Assembly: GCA_001986395.2 (NCBI GenBank)
Contig: MQVO02000220.1
Span: 1-14,175 of the forward strand
Reading direction: 5' to 3'
DNA length: 14,175 nt
DNA from: Irpex lacteus
Taxonomy: Eukaryota > Basidiomycota > Agaricomycetes > Polyporales > Irpicaceae
Both the position numbers and the translations under genes were made by a program. Below the pieces are notes generated by a model, which was not told the origin of the DNA, made no database searches, and saw only the letters and a list, made by a program, of their open reading frames with translations. Of this stretch, positions 1-7,546 are shown piece by piece; position 1 is the first letter of the stretch, and the number at the start of each line of letters is the position of its first letter.

Positions 1-1301
1 GGTGACAGGTAACTACAGAACAGCATTGAATTGGTTCAATCCGTTCCATTGGGTATCTGGAGCAAATACATCAGATGCGTTCAATAATTTTATGCATGAT
101 CAAACTAATCCAAAATACAGTAAATCGTGCACAATTTCCATTACAATGGATAATCCTCATGATAACTGGTTTAATAGATTAAGATTAGCTGTATTTGGTG
201 AAAGTAACAGTGAAAGATTGTTGAGAGAGACTAGGTTAAGAGAGGTTCAAGAGCTCACGATGTATTTGTACATGGTACAGGTGTACACACTCCTGCAAAA
301 CCGAGCGGACCCTTCGATCCTCAGCAGCATTTGAGAACAAGTTATTTAAAACAATCTGTAGCTGGTACTGGACACAACTCACCATTACATGCACCTTCTG
401 TTAAAGATACACTTAAAAACTTTAGTATGGAAATGCATTTAATGAAGCTAAAAACCCAATAAAATCTACTCCTATTGACCCTGCAAATATTCTGCTGATG
501 ATCAGAAGCATGGAGTGAACATGAGTATGAAAAAGGTAAAGTCCAGGTCCCAAAAATGATGTAAATCCAGCTGAAGGATCATCTAATAAATCTTCTAACA
601 ATCAACCTCAATCTCCTAAATCTGATGTTAGTGATCATCAACCTCAATCTCATAAATCTGAGGTGAATGATCATCAAACAGAAGATGATAAAGGTAAAAA
701 TGATAAAGGTAAAGATAAACAAGAGGATACAAATAAATCATCTAAACAAACTAAAGCAGATAGAGCTACAGTGAGTTTAGATGATGAAGAAGAAGAACCT
801 CAGCGTAGACATCCAATACTTGATGCATTCCATAAAATGATTAGTAATAAGAGAGCTCTAAGAGAGCAAGCACCTACAACTATTTTTGATACTGATACTC
901 ATGATAATTCAAATATTCCCCATGAATATAAGAATGAGCATGATAAAGATTCAAATTTAAGCCTAATATCTATAGAATAAATGATGCATATATGGAAGAT
1001 AAAGATTTAGAACGTGATGTAAGAAGATATAATGAACCTAATGATGAAAATTATTGGTCAAGTGAAGGAAGTTCTTACGATCATGATCATAATTCTAATG
1101 TAGATAAGACTCCAAAAGAGTTTAATAAATCTATTTATAATTATCATGATGAGTTTGCCAGCCCAGTTGATTTAGAATCTATTAAAGAGATGATTCTATC
1201 TCTAAAATATTAGATGATGTGTGGGCTGATAAAACTCAAGATGATACTCCTGAAAGTAATATTAATGAGAGTAAATCATCAAATGAGGATAATGATAAAT
1301 G
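1..1301 (+). pseudogene. Frame-broken ORF, unknown protein with acidic low-complexity tail (5' end outside window)
   Basis: I do not recognise this protein. One coherent amino-acid composition can be followed through the whole stretch, but only by changing frame at about 250, 430, 495, 513, 545, 975 and 1195. The first part (to about 250) is mixed and aromatic-rich (NWFNPFHWVSG near the start, then FNRLRLAVFGESNSER). The middle and end are hydrophilic and rich in D, E, N, K and S (for example KGKDKQEDTNKSSKQTKA, DDEEEEPQRR, SKSSNEDNDK), so they are probably disordered. The last frame ends at the TGA at 1299-1301. It is open at the left window edge. A 36-bp tandem duplication at 601-672 lies inside it. 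Either it is a recently decayed gene, probably plasmid-derived, or a live gene with indel errors in the sequence. That the composition is kept across every shift favours a recent event or errors. No membrane segment or catalytic motif is visible. Confidence 0.5.
601..672 (+). repeat. Tandem 36-bp repeat, two copies
   Basis: 601-636 and 637-672 are two adjacent copies of a 36-bp unit beginning ATCAACCTCAATCTC and ending GATC, with a few substitutions. A third partial copy (ATCAA) follows. The unit encodes a 12-residue repeat (QPQSPKSDVSDH then QPQSHKSEVNDH) at the start of the low-complexity tail of the surrounding broken ORF. The length is a multiple of three, so the duplication kept the frame. 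Confidence 0.85.
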
Positions 1302-1866
1302 AGATTTTTAATATAACCCCAAATGCGAGTTAGTGTAATGGGAGTTAGAATTTGTCTATAGGAATAATTTTGTGTCTAATATAATAAAAATATATAATTA
1401 ACTATTTTTATATTGTCCTGATTTAAATCTAAAAATTTTAGATACAAAGTGGTACTAATTTCTAATTTAAATTAAATTAATTTTTGTTCCAGACATAAGT
1501 GTTAAATATTATATAATAAACTTTACTCTTCTTCTCTCCCTTTTTTCTTTAAAATAAAAGTAGGGAGACTTGCTTAATATATACCCTTAATTTAATTAAA
1601 TTTCTTTTTTATAAAATTTTACCCCAAGTTAACTTGTTTTTACTTCTTAATGTATTCTATAACCTTTACTAAATAGTAATAATATAAATAATTACCTCTT
1701 TTTGTCTTTTTGCCCTTTATCTTTTTTAATAAAAAAAAAAAATAAAAGAAATAAAATAAGAAGAAGAGGCAACGATTATTTTTATCTCAGTTTTAGACAT
1801 CTTAACTCTCTTTTAGGTTTATATCTCCATCCACAGTTTGTACTGTCGAAGGATAGATTTTTTACT
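1302..1866. other. AT-rich gene-free stretch
   Basis: No coding signal is visible in any frame. The stretch is mostly A/T with homopyrimidine runs (about 1530-1555, CTTCTTCTCTCCC). A hairpin-like run at about 1710-1740 (CCCTTTATC, T run, A run) resembles the T/A hairpin family seen at 5152, 7136, 11636 and 11775. A GTAGGGAGAC sequence at about 1560 recurs as ATAGGGAGACCC near 3721 and 6489. Confidence 0.5.
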
Positions 1867-1870
1867 TAAA

Positions 1871-1940
1871 CTAAAAAAAACTAGGACCCAGCCCACAAAG
1901 TGGATTGGATTGTGGACAGAAATAATTAGTTTTTTTGGGA
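1871..1940. repeat. Degenerate copy of dispersed CTAG hairpin element
   Basis: The left arm CTAAAAAAAACTAG (1871-1884) and the right arm TTAGTTTTTTTGGGA match the arms of the intact elements at 4273, 6068, 7870 and 13973. The loop is different and contains its own small stem (CCCACAA at about 1891 with TTGTGG at about 1911). It is therefore a diverged or nested member of the family. Confidence 0.55.
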
Positions 1941-2166
1941 TCTATGAGATTTTACAGTTAGCTCAGTAATTTTATAACTATAATGATCACACTTTTCAAT
2001 TTTGATGGCAATAAATCTCTTTAGTTCGTCACCAGTATGCATAAGAATTGAACAGTTTTTTGGATTATCTGAGTATTAAGACAATCCACTTAGAATCTAA
2101 GAGGTCGTGGTTGGAGGATAATCAGTCTTCTAATCTTAAATATAGTCTCATCAAATACTTGTAAAG
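1926..2166 (-). pseudogene. Degenerate ORF remnant, unknown product
   Basis: Two overlapping minus-strand frames look like coding sequence. 2166 to 2068 (KYLMRLYLRLEDW, TGA read as Trp, then SSNHDLLDSKW) is followed by a frame change into 2075 to 1926 (NPKNCSILMHTGDELKRF, ending SYKITELTVKSHRSQKN and TAA). The end of the frame runs into the right arm of the hairpin element at 1926-1940, so the stop may come from the inserted element. I do not recognise the family. The residue composition is protein-like (balanced charged and hydrophobic residues), which is unusual for random AT-rich DNA, but no search was possible. Confidence 0.35.
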
Positions 2167-2259
2167 CTAAAGGGGATTGGAACCTTAAGATATGAAGGGA
2201 ATAATACGATATATTTGTATAGTAATAAAGTTTACTAGAATGAGGAATCTCCGATAAAA

Positions 2260-2289
2260 GCAAATAAAGACAATCAATACTTTTTTAAT
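2260..2289. repeat. 30-bp direct repeat, copy 1
   Basis: This copy begins GCAAATAAAGACAATCAATA and ends CTTTTTTAAT. It is identical to 2944-2973 in the same orientation. The two copies bracket the remnants at 2285-2629 and 2669-2947. Confidence 0.9.
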
Positions 2290-2629
2290 TTAGGGGGGAG
2301 TGTCAAGACGAGTACCATTTGCATCAATCCGAATATAATATATTTGTACTTTTATCTATATAATCGGCAGGGTATTCTCTATCAAGAATAGTATTATGTA
2401 TTATTTTAGCTATATTTTTATATTCTTCGAGTTTATAGATATATTATATAATACTAGAACACAACGCCCATTTTCATGTAAGATGTTGGAATGTATTTAT
2501 AATTCTTTCTACGTATGCATCAGATATATTATTATGTCTATGTATAACAGTAAAATCTTGTTTTTCATTTTCAATAACTCTTTGTATAATTTCTAGATAA
2601 CAGATAAAAGTATAGAATGGTTTATAAAT
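2285..2629 (-). pseudogene. ORF remnant with one internal TAA, unknown product
   Basis: A single minus-strand frame stays protein-like from 2629 down to the TAA at 2285-2287. It is interrupted once by TAA (2444-2446) and uses two TGA codons that code 4 would read as Trp. Recognisable stretches are LEIIQRVIENEKQDFTVIHR, then HNNISDAYVERIINTFQHL, then, after the stop, KLEEYKNIAKIIHNTILDRE and YPADYIDKSTNILYSD. It begins directly after a TAG next to the half hairpin element at 2635-2648. No family is recognised. Length and composition argue for real former coding sequence, and the plus-strand frame over the same bases is a shadow. Confidence 0.45.
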
Positions 2630-2634
2630 CTATC

Positions 2635-2648
2635 CAAAAAAACTAGGC
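2635..2648. repeat. Half copy of dispersed CTAG hairpin element
   Basis: CCAAAAAAACTAGG matches one arm of the dispersed hairpin family. No matching second arm is visible within 60 bp. It sits between two minus-strand ORF remnants, which suggests that element insertion or excision broke a longer frame. Confidence 0.5.
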
Positions 2649-2668
2649 TCTTTGTTGGAAGTACTTTT

Positions 2669-2947
2669 TTAATTTATCCTTTTTATTACCTTAACTTCTA
2701 TTAAATTACTGTTATTTGATAGAAGAATAACTAATTCTAAACCCAATAATATTAATTCCTCATTAGAGAGATATAGATTGTTTTCACTACGGTACTCTAA
2801 AAATTTACATTCATTACTTATTACTCCACTTTCTAAATCTTTATTATACTTTTCTATACATACCAGTTCACTGCTGAGTACTACCAACAACACTTCTAAC
2901 ACATGCACTAGAAATACTTTACTGAGACTGAGATTTTGTTGATGCAA
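2669..2947 (-). pseudogene. Short ORF, probable gene remnant, unknown product
   Basis: An open minus-strand frame of 92 codons begins at a TTG inside the 30-bp direct repeat (2944-2973) and ends at a TAA at 2669-2671. The N-terminal part is hydrophobic (KVFLVHVLEVLLVVLS, possibly one membrane segment). The rest is mixed (SSELVCIEKYNKDLESG, YRSENNLYLSNEELILLGLE). With a TTG start in repeat sequence, the true start is probably lost. It lies upstream on the same strand of the remnant at 2285-2629, and the two may be parts of one former gene separated by the half hairpin element. No family is recognised. Confidence 0.35.
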
Positions 2948-2973
2948 ATAAAGACAATCAATACTTTTTTAAT
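2944..2973. repeat. 30-bp direct repeat, copy 2
   Basis: Identical to 2260-2289. It is immediately followed, with a one-base overlap, by a 28-bp segment (2973-3000, TCTACTTAAAATAAAATTAA followed by ATAAATTA) that recurs exactly at 6459-6486. This point is therefore a junction of two different repeats. Confidence 0.9.
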
Positions 2974-3000
2974 CTACTTAAAATAAAATTAAATAAATTA
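2973..3000. repeat. 28-bp repeat shared with 6459-6486, copy 1
   Basis: Begins TCTACTTAAAATAAAATTAA and continues identically for 28 bases at 6459-6486, in the same orientation. It is AT-rich, so short by itself, but the exact match over 28 bases is unlikely by chance. Confidence 0.7.
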
Positions 3001-3237
3001 CACAGTCACAGGAGAGTAAATAATATGTATTATTATTAAATAATTGGAGTCCTCAACATAAAAGAAGTAAAAAGCTTACACTTTCATATAAAAAATATAA
3101 ATCACAACTTACTATTATTTTGGTACTGGCGGCATCCGGCTAAGAGTATTCCTTATAAATTAAGTTGCTAAAGATGATACGGCTAACAAATAGAATATAC
3201 CTAAATTAAAATCATAAAGAAAAGATAAATATAAAAT
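3001..3237. other. Gene-free stretch, possible group I intron remnant
   Basis: No coding frame is visible. A locally GC-richer segment at about 3121-3175 (TGGTACTGGCGGCATCCGGC and ACGGCTAAC) just upstream of the LAGLIDADG remnant might be decayed group I intron core. I could not fold it into a convincing P3-P7 structure. Confidence 0.25.
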
Positions 3238-3471
3238 AAATATAATTTTGATAAAGGTAGAAATAGAGTTAGAATATACACAAACAGTTATTCTAAATCA
3301 GATGTAGAAAGTTTAGCTTTAGCTATTAATACTAAACTAAATATATATACTGGTGTTTTATTGGATAGAAAAGATCAATGGTTTTTAACTAAAATAAAAG
3401 AATTAACCCTTCCCCCCAAATTAAATTTATTACTTATTTGAACTCTTACAAAACTAATCAATTGTGTATAA
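3238..3471 (+). pseudogene. LAGLIDADG homing endonuclease C-terminal fragment
   Basis: In code 4 the frame reads KYNFDKGRNRVRIYTNSYSK, then SDVESLALAINTKLNIYTG and VLLDRKDQWFLTKIKEL. This matches the C-terminal half of LAGLIDADG-type intron endonucleases, where a basic strand of RVRIYTNS type is followed by a helix, a LYTGVL-type strand and a DRKDQW turn. These enzymes cut DNA to spread their group I intron. Only the tail remains: no LAGLIDADG motif itself is in the window and there is no start. A TGA (about 3439) must be read as Trp for the frame to reach the TAA at 3469-3471, and the last 20 or so residues no longer look native. The 27 bp encoding WFLTKIKEL recur at 4041-4067. The gene is inactive. 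Confidence 0.65.
3380..3406 (+). repeat. 27-bp direct repeat, copy 1
   Basis: GGTTTTTAACTAAAATAAAA followed by GAATTAA, identical to 4041-4067. Copy 1 is inside the endonuclease remnant; copy 2 stands alone behind a run of seven C. Confidence 0.9.
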
Positions 3472-4040
3472 TGAAAGAATAAAAAGATATTGAATTTATT
3501 CATTTTTATTATTTTTTCTCTTAGTCAATTTCTCGCATCACGAGATCATTGCTTTCTATAACCACCGAATCCAAGGGTTATACAACTTTTATAGTTTCGC
3601 TAGTAATCTAAATAGTCTTAGAGTAGTTTTTATGTTTTTTCAGTTCTCTTAAAGAAAAAGTAAACAAAAAGAATGTGTATTCTATAATGTAACTCCCTCT
3701 CTCCTGAAATAAATTATAAGATAGGGAGACCCAAATTTAATTTATTTTTAGTTATAAGAGCTAAACTACTACACTTACACTGTCAAACTGCACATTATAT
3801 TACTGTGAATATACTTTTCCCCAAACTTTTTTATATGTTTGAGTAGTAGAAGCTTACTATTCCTTACTTTATATCTCATTTTTTATTACCATACCTAATC
3901 ATAACTTAACATTATGAAGTTTATAACAAGTTAATATCTCTGTTAATATCTGTTAAGATTGTAATTGTAGGGTATACTTTGTAGAAATATAACTACTCCA
4001 ATACTGTGTTAGTGTTACATACAGTAAACAGTTCCCCCCC
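3472..4040. other. AT-rich gene-free stretch
   Basis: No convincing coding frame on either strand. It contains pyrimidine-rich and C-run segments (about 3692-3706, and CCCCCCC just before 4041) and an ATAGGGAGACCCAAAT motif at about 3721 that recurs at about 6489. It is presumably intron or intergenic debris between the endonuclease fragment and its repeated piece. Confidence 0.45.
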
Positions 4041-4067
4041 GGTTTTTAACTAAAATAAAAGAATTAA
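4041..4067 (+). repeat. 27-bp direct repeat, copy 2 (endonuclease debris)
   Basis: Identical to 3380-3406. Outside this match the sequence no longer follows the endonuclease frame, so it is a small duplicated piece of that gene. Confidence 0.85.
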
Positions 4068-4090
4068 TATAATAGTTTATTATTATTGAT

Positions 4091-4213
4091 TTATTGATTA
4101 TAGTCTCCAGCAAGAAGAGTACCAAATACACCCACACTACTAATTGCTAATGTAAGAATGAATCCATAGTTGTGGTCTACGATGGTTACCCAGGTGCAAA
4201 TGAAATTACACAT
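4091..4213 (-). pseudogene. nad1: Probable nad1 exon fragment
   Basis: The minus-strand frame reads VTIVDHNYGFILTLAISSVG, then VFGTLLAG, then DYNQ and TAA (4091-4093). NADH dehydrogenase subunit 1 of the respiratory complex I has a conserved membrane helix of the form LAISSLGVYGxLLAG followed by WSxNSKYAF. Here the match stops exactly after LAG, where fungal nad1 genes can carry an intron, so this may be an exon edge followed by intron sequence. Upstream (4195-4213, from a possible ATG at 4213) the match fades. The rest of nad1 is not in the window. The family assignment rests on about 20 residues, so it is moderate. If it is not nad1, it is another hydrophobic mitochondrial membrane protein. 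Confidence 0.5.
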
Positions 4214-4272
4214 CAACAAAGAAGAGCAGAAACAAGAGAGATAAACCACTCAATTTAATTAAAATAAAGCTT

Positions 4273-4320
4273 CCCCAAAAAACTAGGAATTATAATTAAT
4301 TCTAACTAGTTTTTGTGGGG
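4273..4320. repeat. Dispersed CTAG hairpin element, inverted orientation
   Basis: The left arm CCCCAAAAAACTAG (4273-4286) pairs with the right arm CTAGTTTTTGTGGGG (4306-4320), with one bulged base. The 19-nt loop (GAATTATAATTAATTCTAA) is the reverse complement of the loop type at 6117 and 7883, so this copy is inserted the other way round. It sits between the nad1 and cox1 fragments. Confidence 0.85.
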
Positions 4321-4472
4321 TCTGGGTAAATTGAACTAAAGCTATAAAAGCTAAAATAATATCCAGAGGATATGGGCAAAGCAAATGTTTCTTTAACAAT
4401 ACGACTACTGCTTCTACTCCCCCTATAACTCTCAGTATTCTTGTAAGAGGATAGTTATAGTAATAATCAATA
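4321..4472. other. Possible 3' end of a cox1 group I intron
   Basis: This stretch ends where recognisable cox1 coding sequence starts. It contains AATATCCAGAGGATATGGGC (4360-4379) and TTGTAAGAGGATAGTTATAG just before the exon, which could be the P7/P9 side of a group I intron. The base before the exon homology is G (AATAG at 4469-4473), which fits the group I rule that introns end in G. The core could not be folded with certainty, so this is inference. Confidence 0.3.
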
Positions 4473-4817
<345 letters not shown>

Positions 4818-5030
4818 AAAAGATACATTGAACATTTTATTTACTTGGAGCAAGATAAACCTGTTTTAGGGAGATATACTTTCAAGTTAAACTCAGTTGA
4901 CGAAAGTGCAAATTTAATTAACGCAAAGGTTTAAAAAACTTTTATGAAAGTGGAGGTTACTAATGTCGACACTAAAGAGGTTACAATATATTTTTCTATT
5001 GGTGCTGCTTCTAATATCTCCAAAGTTTAG
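4818..5030 (+). pseudogene. Unknown coding remnant fused in frame behind cox1
   Basis: The cox1 frame continues without a break from GLDID into a hydrophilic stretch (KRYIEHFIYLEQDKPVLGRY, then TFKLNSVDESANLINAKV), a TAA at 4932-4934, and then, in the same frame, MKVEVTNVDTKEVTIYFSIG and a TAG at 5028-5030. This is not cox1 (which would read TRAYFTxAT here) and has no LAGLIDADG or GIY-YIG features. The alternating polar and hydrophobic residues suggest beta strands. It may be the start of an intron-encoded ORF continuous with the exon, as happens in fungal cox1 introns, or a plasmid gene joined by recombination. No function is assigned. Confidence 0.4.
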
Positions 5031-5151
5031 TTAAAAGTGGGTATTATTTGTGTCTAACAATAAACTATACTGACAAATAACCATAGTATATATTAACTCG
5101 AGGATAAAGTTGTGATTCGTTTATTTGTATACAAATTATTAAATAAAAAAA

Positions 5152-5173
5152 AAAAGGATAAGCTTATCCTTTT
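5152..5173. repeat. Perfect 22-bp palindrome
   Basis: The centre is AAGCTT, with arms AAAAGGATAAG and CTTATCCTTTT, giving an 11-bp perfect inverted repeat with no loop, preceded by further A residues. It belongs to a family of GGATAA/TTATCC hairpins also seen at about 7136, 11636 and 11775. It could act as a transcript end or processing site. Confidence 0.85.
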
Positions 5174-5337
5174 GATATGGAAGAGAAATTAAGTTTAAAA
5201 ACATCCTTATATAATCCAAAAAGGTTTAATCGAATTAACTGTCAAAAACAAATTGGGCTTACATTAACCAATTTAAATAAAACACACTTTATCCTTTTTA
5301 TTTTAACTTTTATTTTTAGGGGAGGGAGAATCTTTAA

Positions 5338-5987
5338 ATTTATTTCAATGGAGGAGAGGATTATGGGAGCTATAAAATGTATTTCTTTGTGTATTTAAAA
5401 GCAGCGTATGATATAAATCTATATGTTCGAGGTGGCTCTGTAGCAAACTATTATAAAATGTATAAAACATCCGAGGGTTGAGGTTTATTTTATAGTAAGG
5501 ATGTACGAATTTAATGTAATACATTAACTAGTTATAAGGGGATAATTGTCTATAATAAACTAATTATGGTTATTGAACAGAAAGTTAATGATGGTATATG
5601 TGACGTCGTGCCTCATCGTAACATCTTGCTCGTCATAGTTAAGGGGGGAAACTCAAAGATTTAGCTTGTCAAGGGCAAGGTTTTAAGGTGTTTGTAAACG
5701 CAAATGCTAAGCGTTATTTTAGCACAACTCGAACAGTACTTAATGATGAAAGTGTGGATAGAGGGATTGATCAGACAATAGGTCAATTGGATGGTCATCT
5801 TTATGATACCACTGATAAGCTTCTCCGTGATAAATTTTATTTTAAAAGATTTTGGATTTATTACCGGATTTCCTGTACTTGTGATTTAGTCATTAATCCT
5901 TTTTGTATTATTATTAAAAAAGGGGGGGGTTTTACCTTAAATTTTGAGTTGAATGGTGGGTTGCAGCAAGAAATAATAAGGGGGTAA
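5338..5987 (+). pseudogene. Frame-broken unknown ORF containing RYFSTTR
   Basis: Protein-like sequence runs from 5338 (IYFNGGEDYGSYKMYFFVYL, then KAAYDINLYVRGGSVANYY and KMYKTSEG, TGA as Trp, LFYSKDVRI), through a TAA at 5512, on in the same frame (NTLTSYKGIIVYNKLI, KVNDGICDVVPHRN), and then across a run of six G (5643-5648) into a second frame reading KDLACQGQGFKVFVNANAK, RYFSTTRTVLNDESVDRG and IGQLDGHLYDTTDKLL. That frame ends at 5987, although after about 5840 its composition no longer looks native. RYFSTTR resembles the presequence-end motif of mitochondrial proteins, but here it is internal. I do not recognise the family. It is a broken gene, or a gene with a homopolymer error plus one stop. 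Confidence 0.4.
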
Positions 5988-6067
5988 ACAAATTTATCTC
6001 AACTTAGATTGTTCCATTTTGTTCCATTCTTAAAAGAGATTATTAGAATAAGTTTTTGTTATTATTT

Positions 6068-6163
6068 AAACCCAAAAAACTAGGGTCGCGGTAGAAATAA
6101 TCCCCAAAAAAACTAGTTAGAATTATTTATAATACCTAGTTTTTGGGGATGTTTTTTGGGGGA
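6068..6163. repeat. 96-bp double-hairpin element, copy A
   Basis: Nested inverted repeats. An outer stem CCCAAAAAAC (6071-6080) pairs with GTTTTTTGGG (6151-6160). An inner stem ATCCCCAAAAA..ACTAG (6100-6116) pairs with CTAGTTTTTGGGGAT (6136-6150), around a 19-nt loop. Between the left arms lies TAGGGTCGCGGTAGAAATA. The whole unit is repeated at 13973-14067 in the same orientation with a single-base length difference in one T run. It resembles the double-hairpin mobile-like elements known from fungal and other mitochondrial genomes. Confidence 0.9.
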
Positions 6164-6458
6164 TGGAAGGAGGGTAGTGACTATTAAAATAAACTAACTG
6201 ACCTTTGACAAAGTACACTTAGAGTAAAGAAAGTTTATTTTAATTATATTTAATCAACTACAATTCAAATATTATAAAGTAATTAAATAATACTTTTGTA
6301 TCAATCTTAAAATAATGCTTATAAAATAATATTATTATTAGATTAAAGATTAGTAATCATGGGGTTACTCCCTTAAGGACTAAGATTGTACTGTCTATTG
6401 TAAGAGATAGATTAAATTTATTTAAAGTTACTTAGTTAATACTTTATTTTGGGGACCC

Positions 6459-6486
6459 TCTACTTAAAATAAAATTAAATAAATTA
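6459..6486. repeat. 28-bp repeat shared with 2973-3000, copy 2
   Basis: Exact same-orientation match to 2973-3000. Here it is followed by ATAATATAGGGAGACCC, a motif also found near 3715, which links several shuffled intergenic segments. Confidence 0.7.
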
Positions 6487-7133
6487 TAATATAGGGAGAC
6501 CCAAATTAAAATAAAATAACTGTGTGTTTATAAAATAATGTGTAGTATCATCTTAGTGAGTAAAACACTCATCTATCAATTAATTAAAGATAAAATAGTA
6601 ATTAGAGTGATAAATTAATTTAATAGTATATTAAATTAATTATTTAAACTCTACCTAATTAAATAATTATTATTAGAAAAAGAATAGAGTATCTCTACCA
6701 ATAATAAATTATCATACAGGGTACAGATTGGTTCAGTCAACTATCATTAATCTTCTTTATTAGCAATATTGATATAATAGGATGGTAGTGTTAAAAACTA
6801 AAAATAAAAAATAAATTATTAAACATTTCCATTAATCCACCCCAAATAAAATGAGTAAAGTTAAAGAATAAAAAGAAATAAATTTAGAATATCTATATTC
6901 TTTAATCTAATAAGAATAAATAAATAAAGGAGTGATTATAAAATAGTGAGTAATTCTAATTGAACGGTAGTTAACTCTCTAAATAAATAATAGAGAATAC
7001 TATTTATATTATTAAATAAAGAAATAACTCTGATTAACTAAGTAATTAATTAATTAAATAAAAAGTAATCATTCCATTGTTCCATTTAATATAATATATT
7101 TCTACCCTCATCCACTTACAGTGAATGCTCCCC

Positions 7134-7160
7134 CCTTTTTTTTATATTAAAAAAAAGGAT
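7134..7160. repeat. T/A-run hairpin
   Basis: CC followed by eight T, ATAT, eight A and GG forms a near-perfect hairpin, with GATAAAGGG continuing it. The reverse complement of this region (CTTTATCC, T run, A run, GGG) closely resembles 11634-11665, so the two form a loose inverted pair around the polymerase region. Confidence 0.7.
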
Positions 7161-7168
7161 AAAGGGAG

Positions 7169-7187
7169 TTGGAGGGGTACCCTCCAA
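7169..7187. repeat. GC-rich hairpin
   Basis: TTGGAGGG, loop GTA, CCCTCCAA: an 8-bp perfect stem. It follows the T/A hairpin within 10 bp. It may be a transcript-processing or termination structure, or a small mobile hairpin. Confidence 0.8.
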
Positions 7188-7320
7188 TATCTTATTAATT
7201 AATTATTCCTTTAAAGTGATTGTATCTAAGAGAGTAAAAAATTTAATTATTTAATTTGAACTCTTACAATCATTAGTAATATGCAAAGTTAAAGAATATA
7301 AAGATAATAAATACCTTTGA

Positions 7321-7530
7321 ACTATAGCAGGATTAGGAAGTTGGACTGGATGGATTACTTCTTATGAATATTAAAAAGCAATAGAACTTGGATATAAATT
7401 CGAAATTCTCAGAGGGTATAAATTTGATAGATAAAATATATTTAAAGAGTATATTGAAAGATTATATTCATTAAGATTAGAATATAGTAAAGATAACCCT
7501 ATGAATTTAATTGCTAAACTATTAATTCAT
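7321..7530 (+). pseudogene. dpo: Decayed second copy of plasmid family B DNA polymerase (fragment)
   Basis: A 70-codon stretch aligns without gaps to residues 636-705 of the intact polymerase on the other strand; by my count 42 of 70 residues are identical. Conserved pieces include TIAG-GSWTGW, RGYKF, FKEY-RLY and LI/VAKLL, the last leading into polymerase motif B. Two in-frame TAA codons (positions 18 and 38 of the fragment) show it is dead. Upstream and downstream polymerase sequence is missing. At 60% identity it is not a recent duplicate of the neighbour but the trace of a different, older plasmid integration, in the opposite orientation. It ends near 7530 in a small inverted repeat. Confidence 0.85.
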
Positions 7531-7546
7531 AATTTAGCAACTAAAT
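7505..7546. repeat. Inverted repeat at the end of the dpo fragment
   Basis: 7505-7520 (ATTTAATTGCTAAACT) and 7531-7546 (AATTTAGCAACTAAAT) are inverted repeats with 14 of 16 pairs matching around a 10-nt spacer. The right arm also equals plus-strand 9056-9071, the antisense of the intact dpo at the LVAKLL codons. Confidence 0.6.

Larger units (their letters stand above)
6164..7317. other. Long AT-rich gene-free stretch
   Basis: About 1.15 kb with no supported gene. It is extremely AT-rich, with many TTAATTAA-type runs (6590-6700, 6990-7060). It holds the second copy of the 28-bp repeat (6459-6486), an ATAGGGAGACCC motif (about 6490), the T/A hairpin at 7136-7160 and the palindrome at 7169-7187. 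A 20-codon frame near 6727 (DWFSQLSLIFFISN) is too short to assign. Confidence 0.5.

Noticed and set aside
2396..2596. Plus-strand ORF of 66 codons
   Set aside because: Very rich in F, Y, I and S, as expected of an AT-rich shadow, and it is antisense to the more protein-like minus-strand remnant at 2285-2629.
5177..5398. Plus-strand ORF of 73 codons beginning right after the 22-bp palindrome
   Set aside because: Its second half is a shadow of the frame beginning at 5338, and its first half shows no family signal. The ATG just behind the palindrome is suggestive but not enough.
6727..6786. Short plus-strand frame DWFSQLSLIFFISNIDIIGW as a possible NADH dehydrogenase or ATP synthase piece
   Set aside because: Only 20 codons, with no conserved motif that assigns it.
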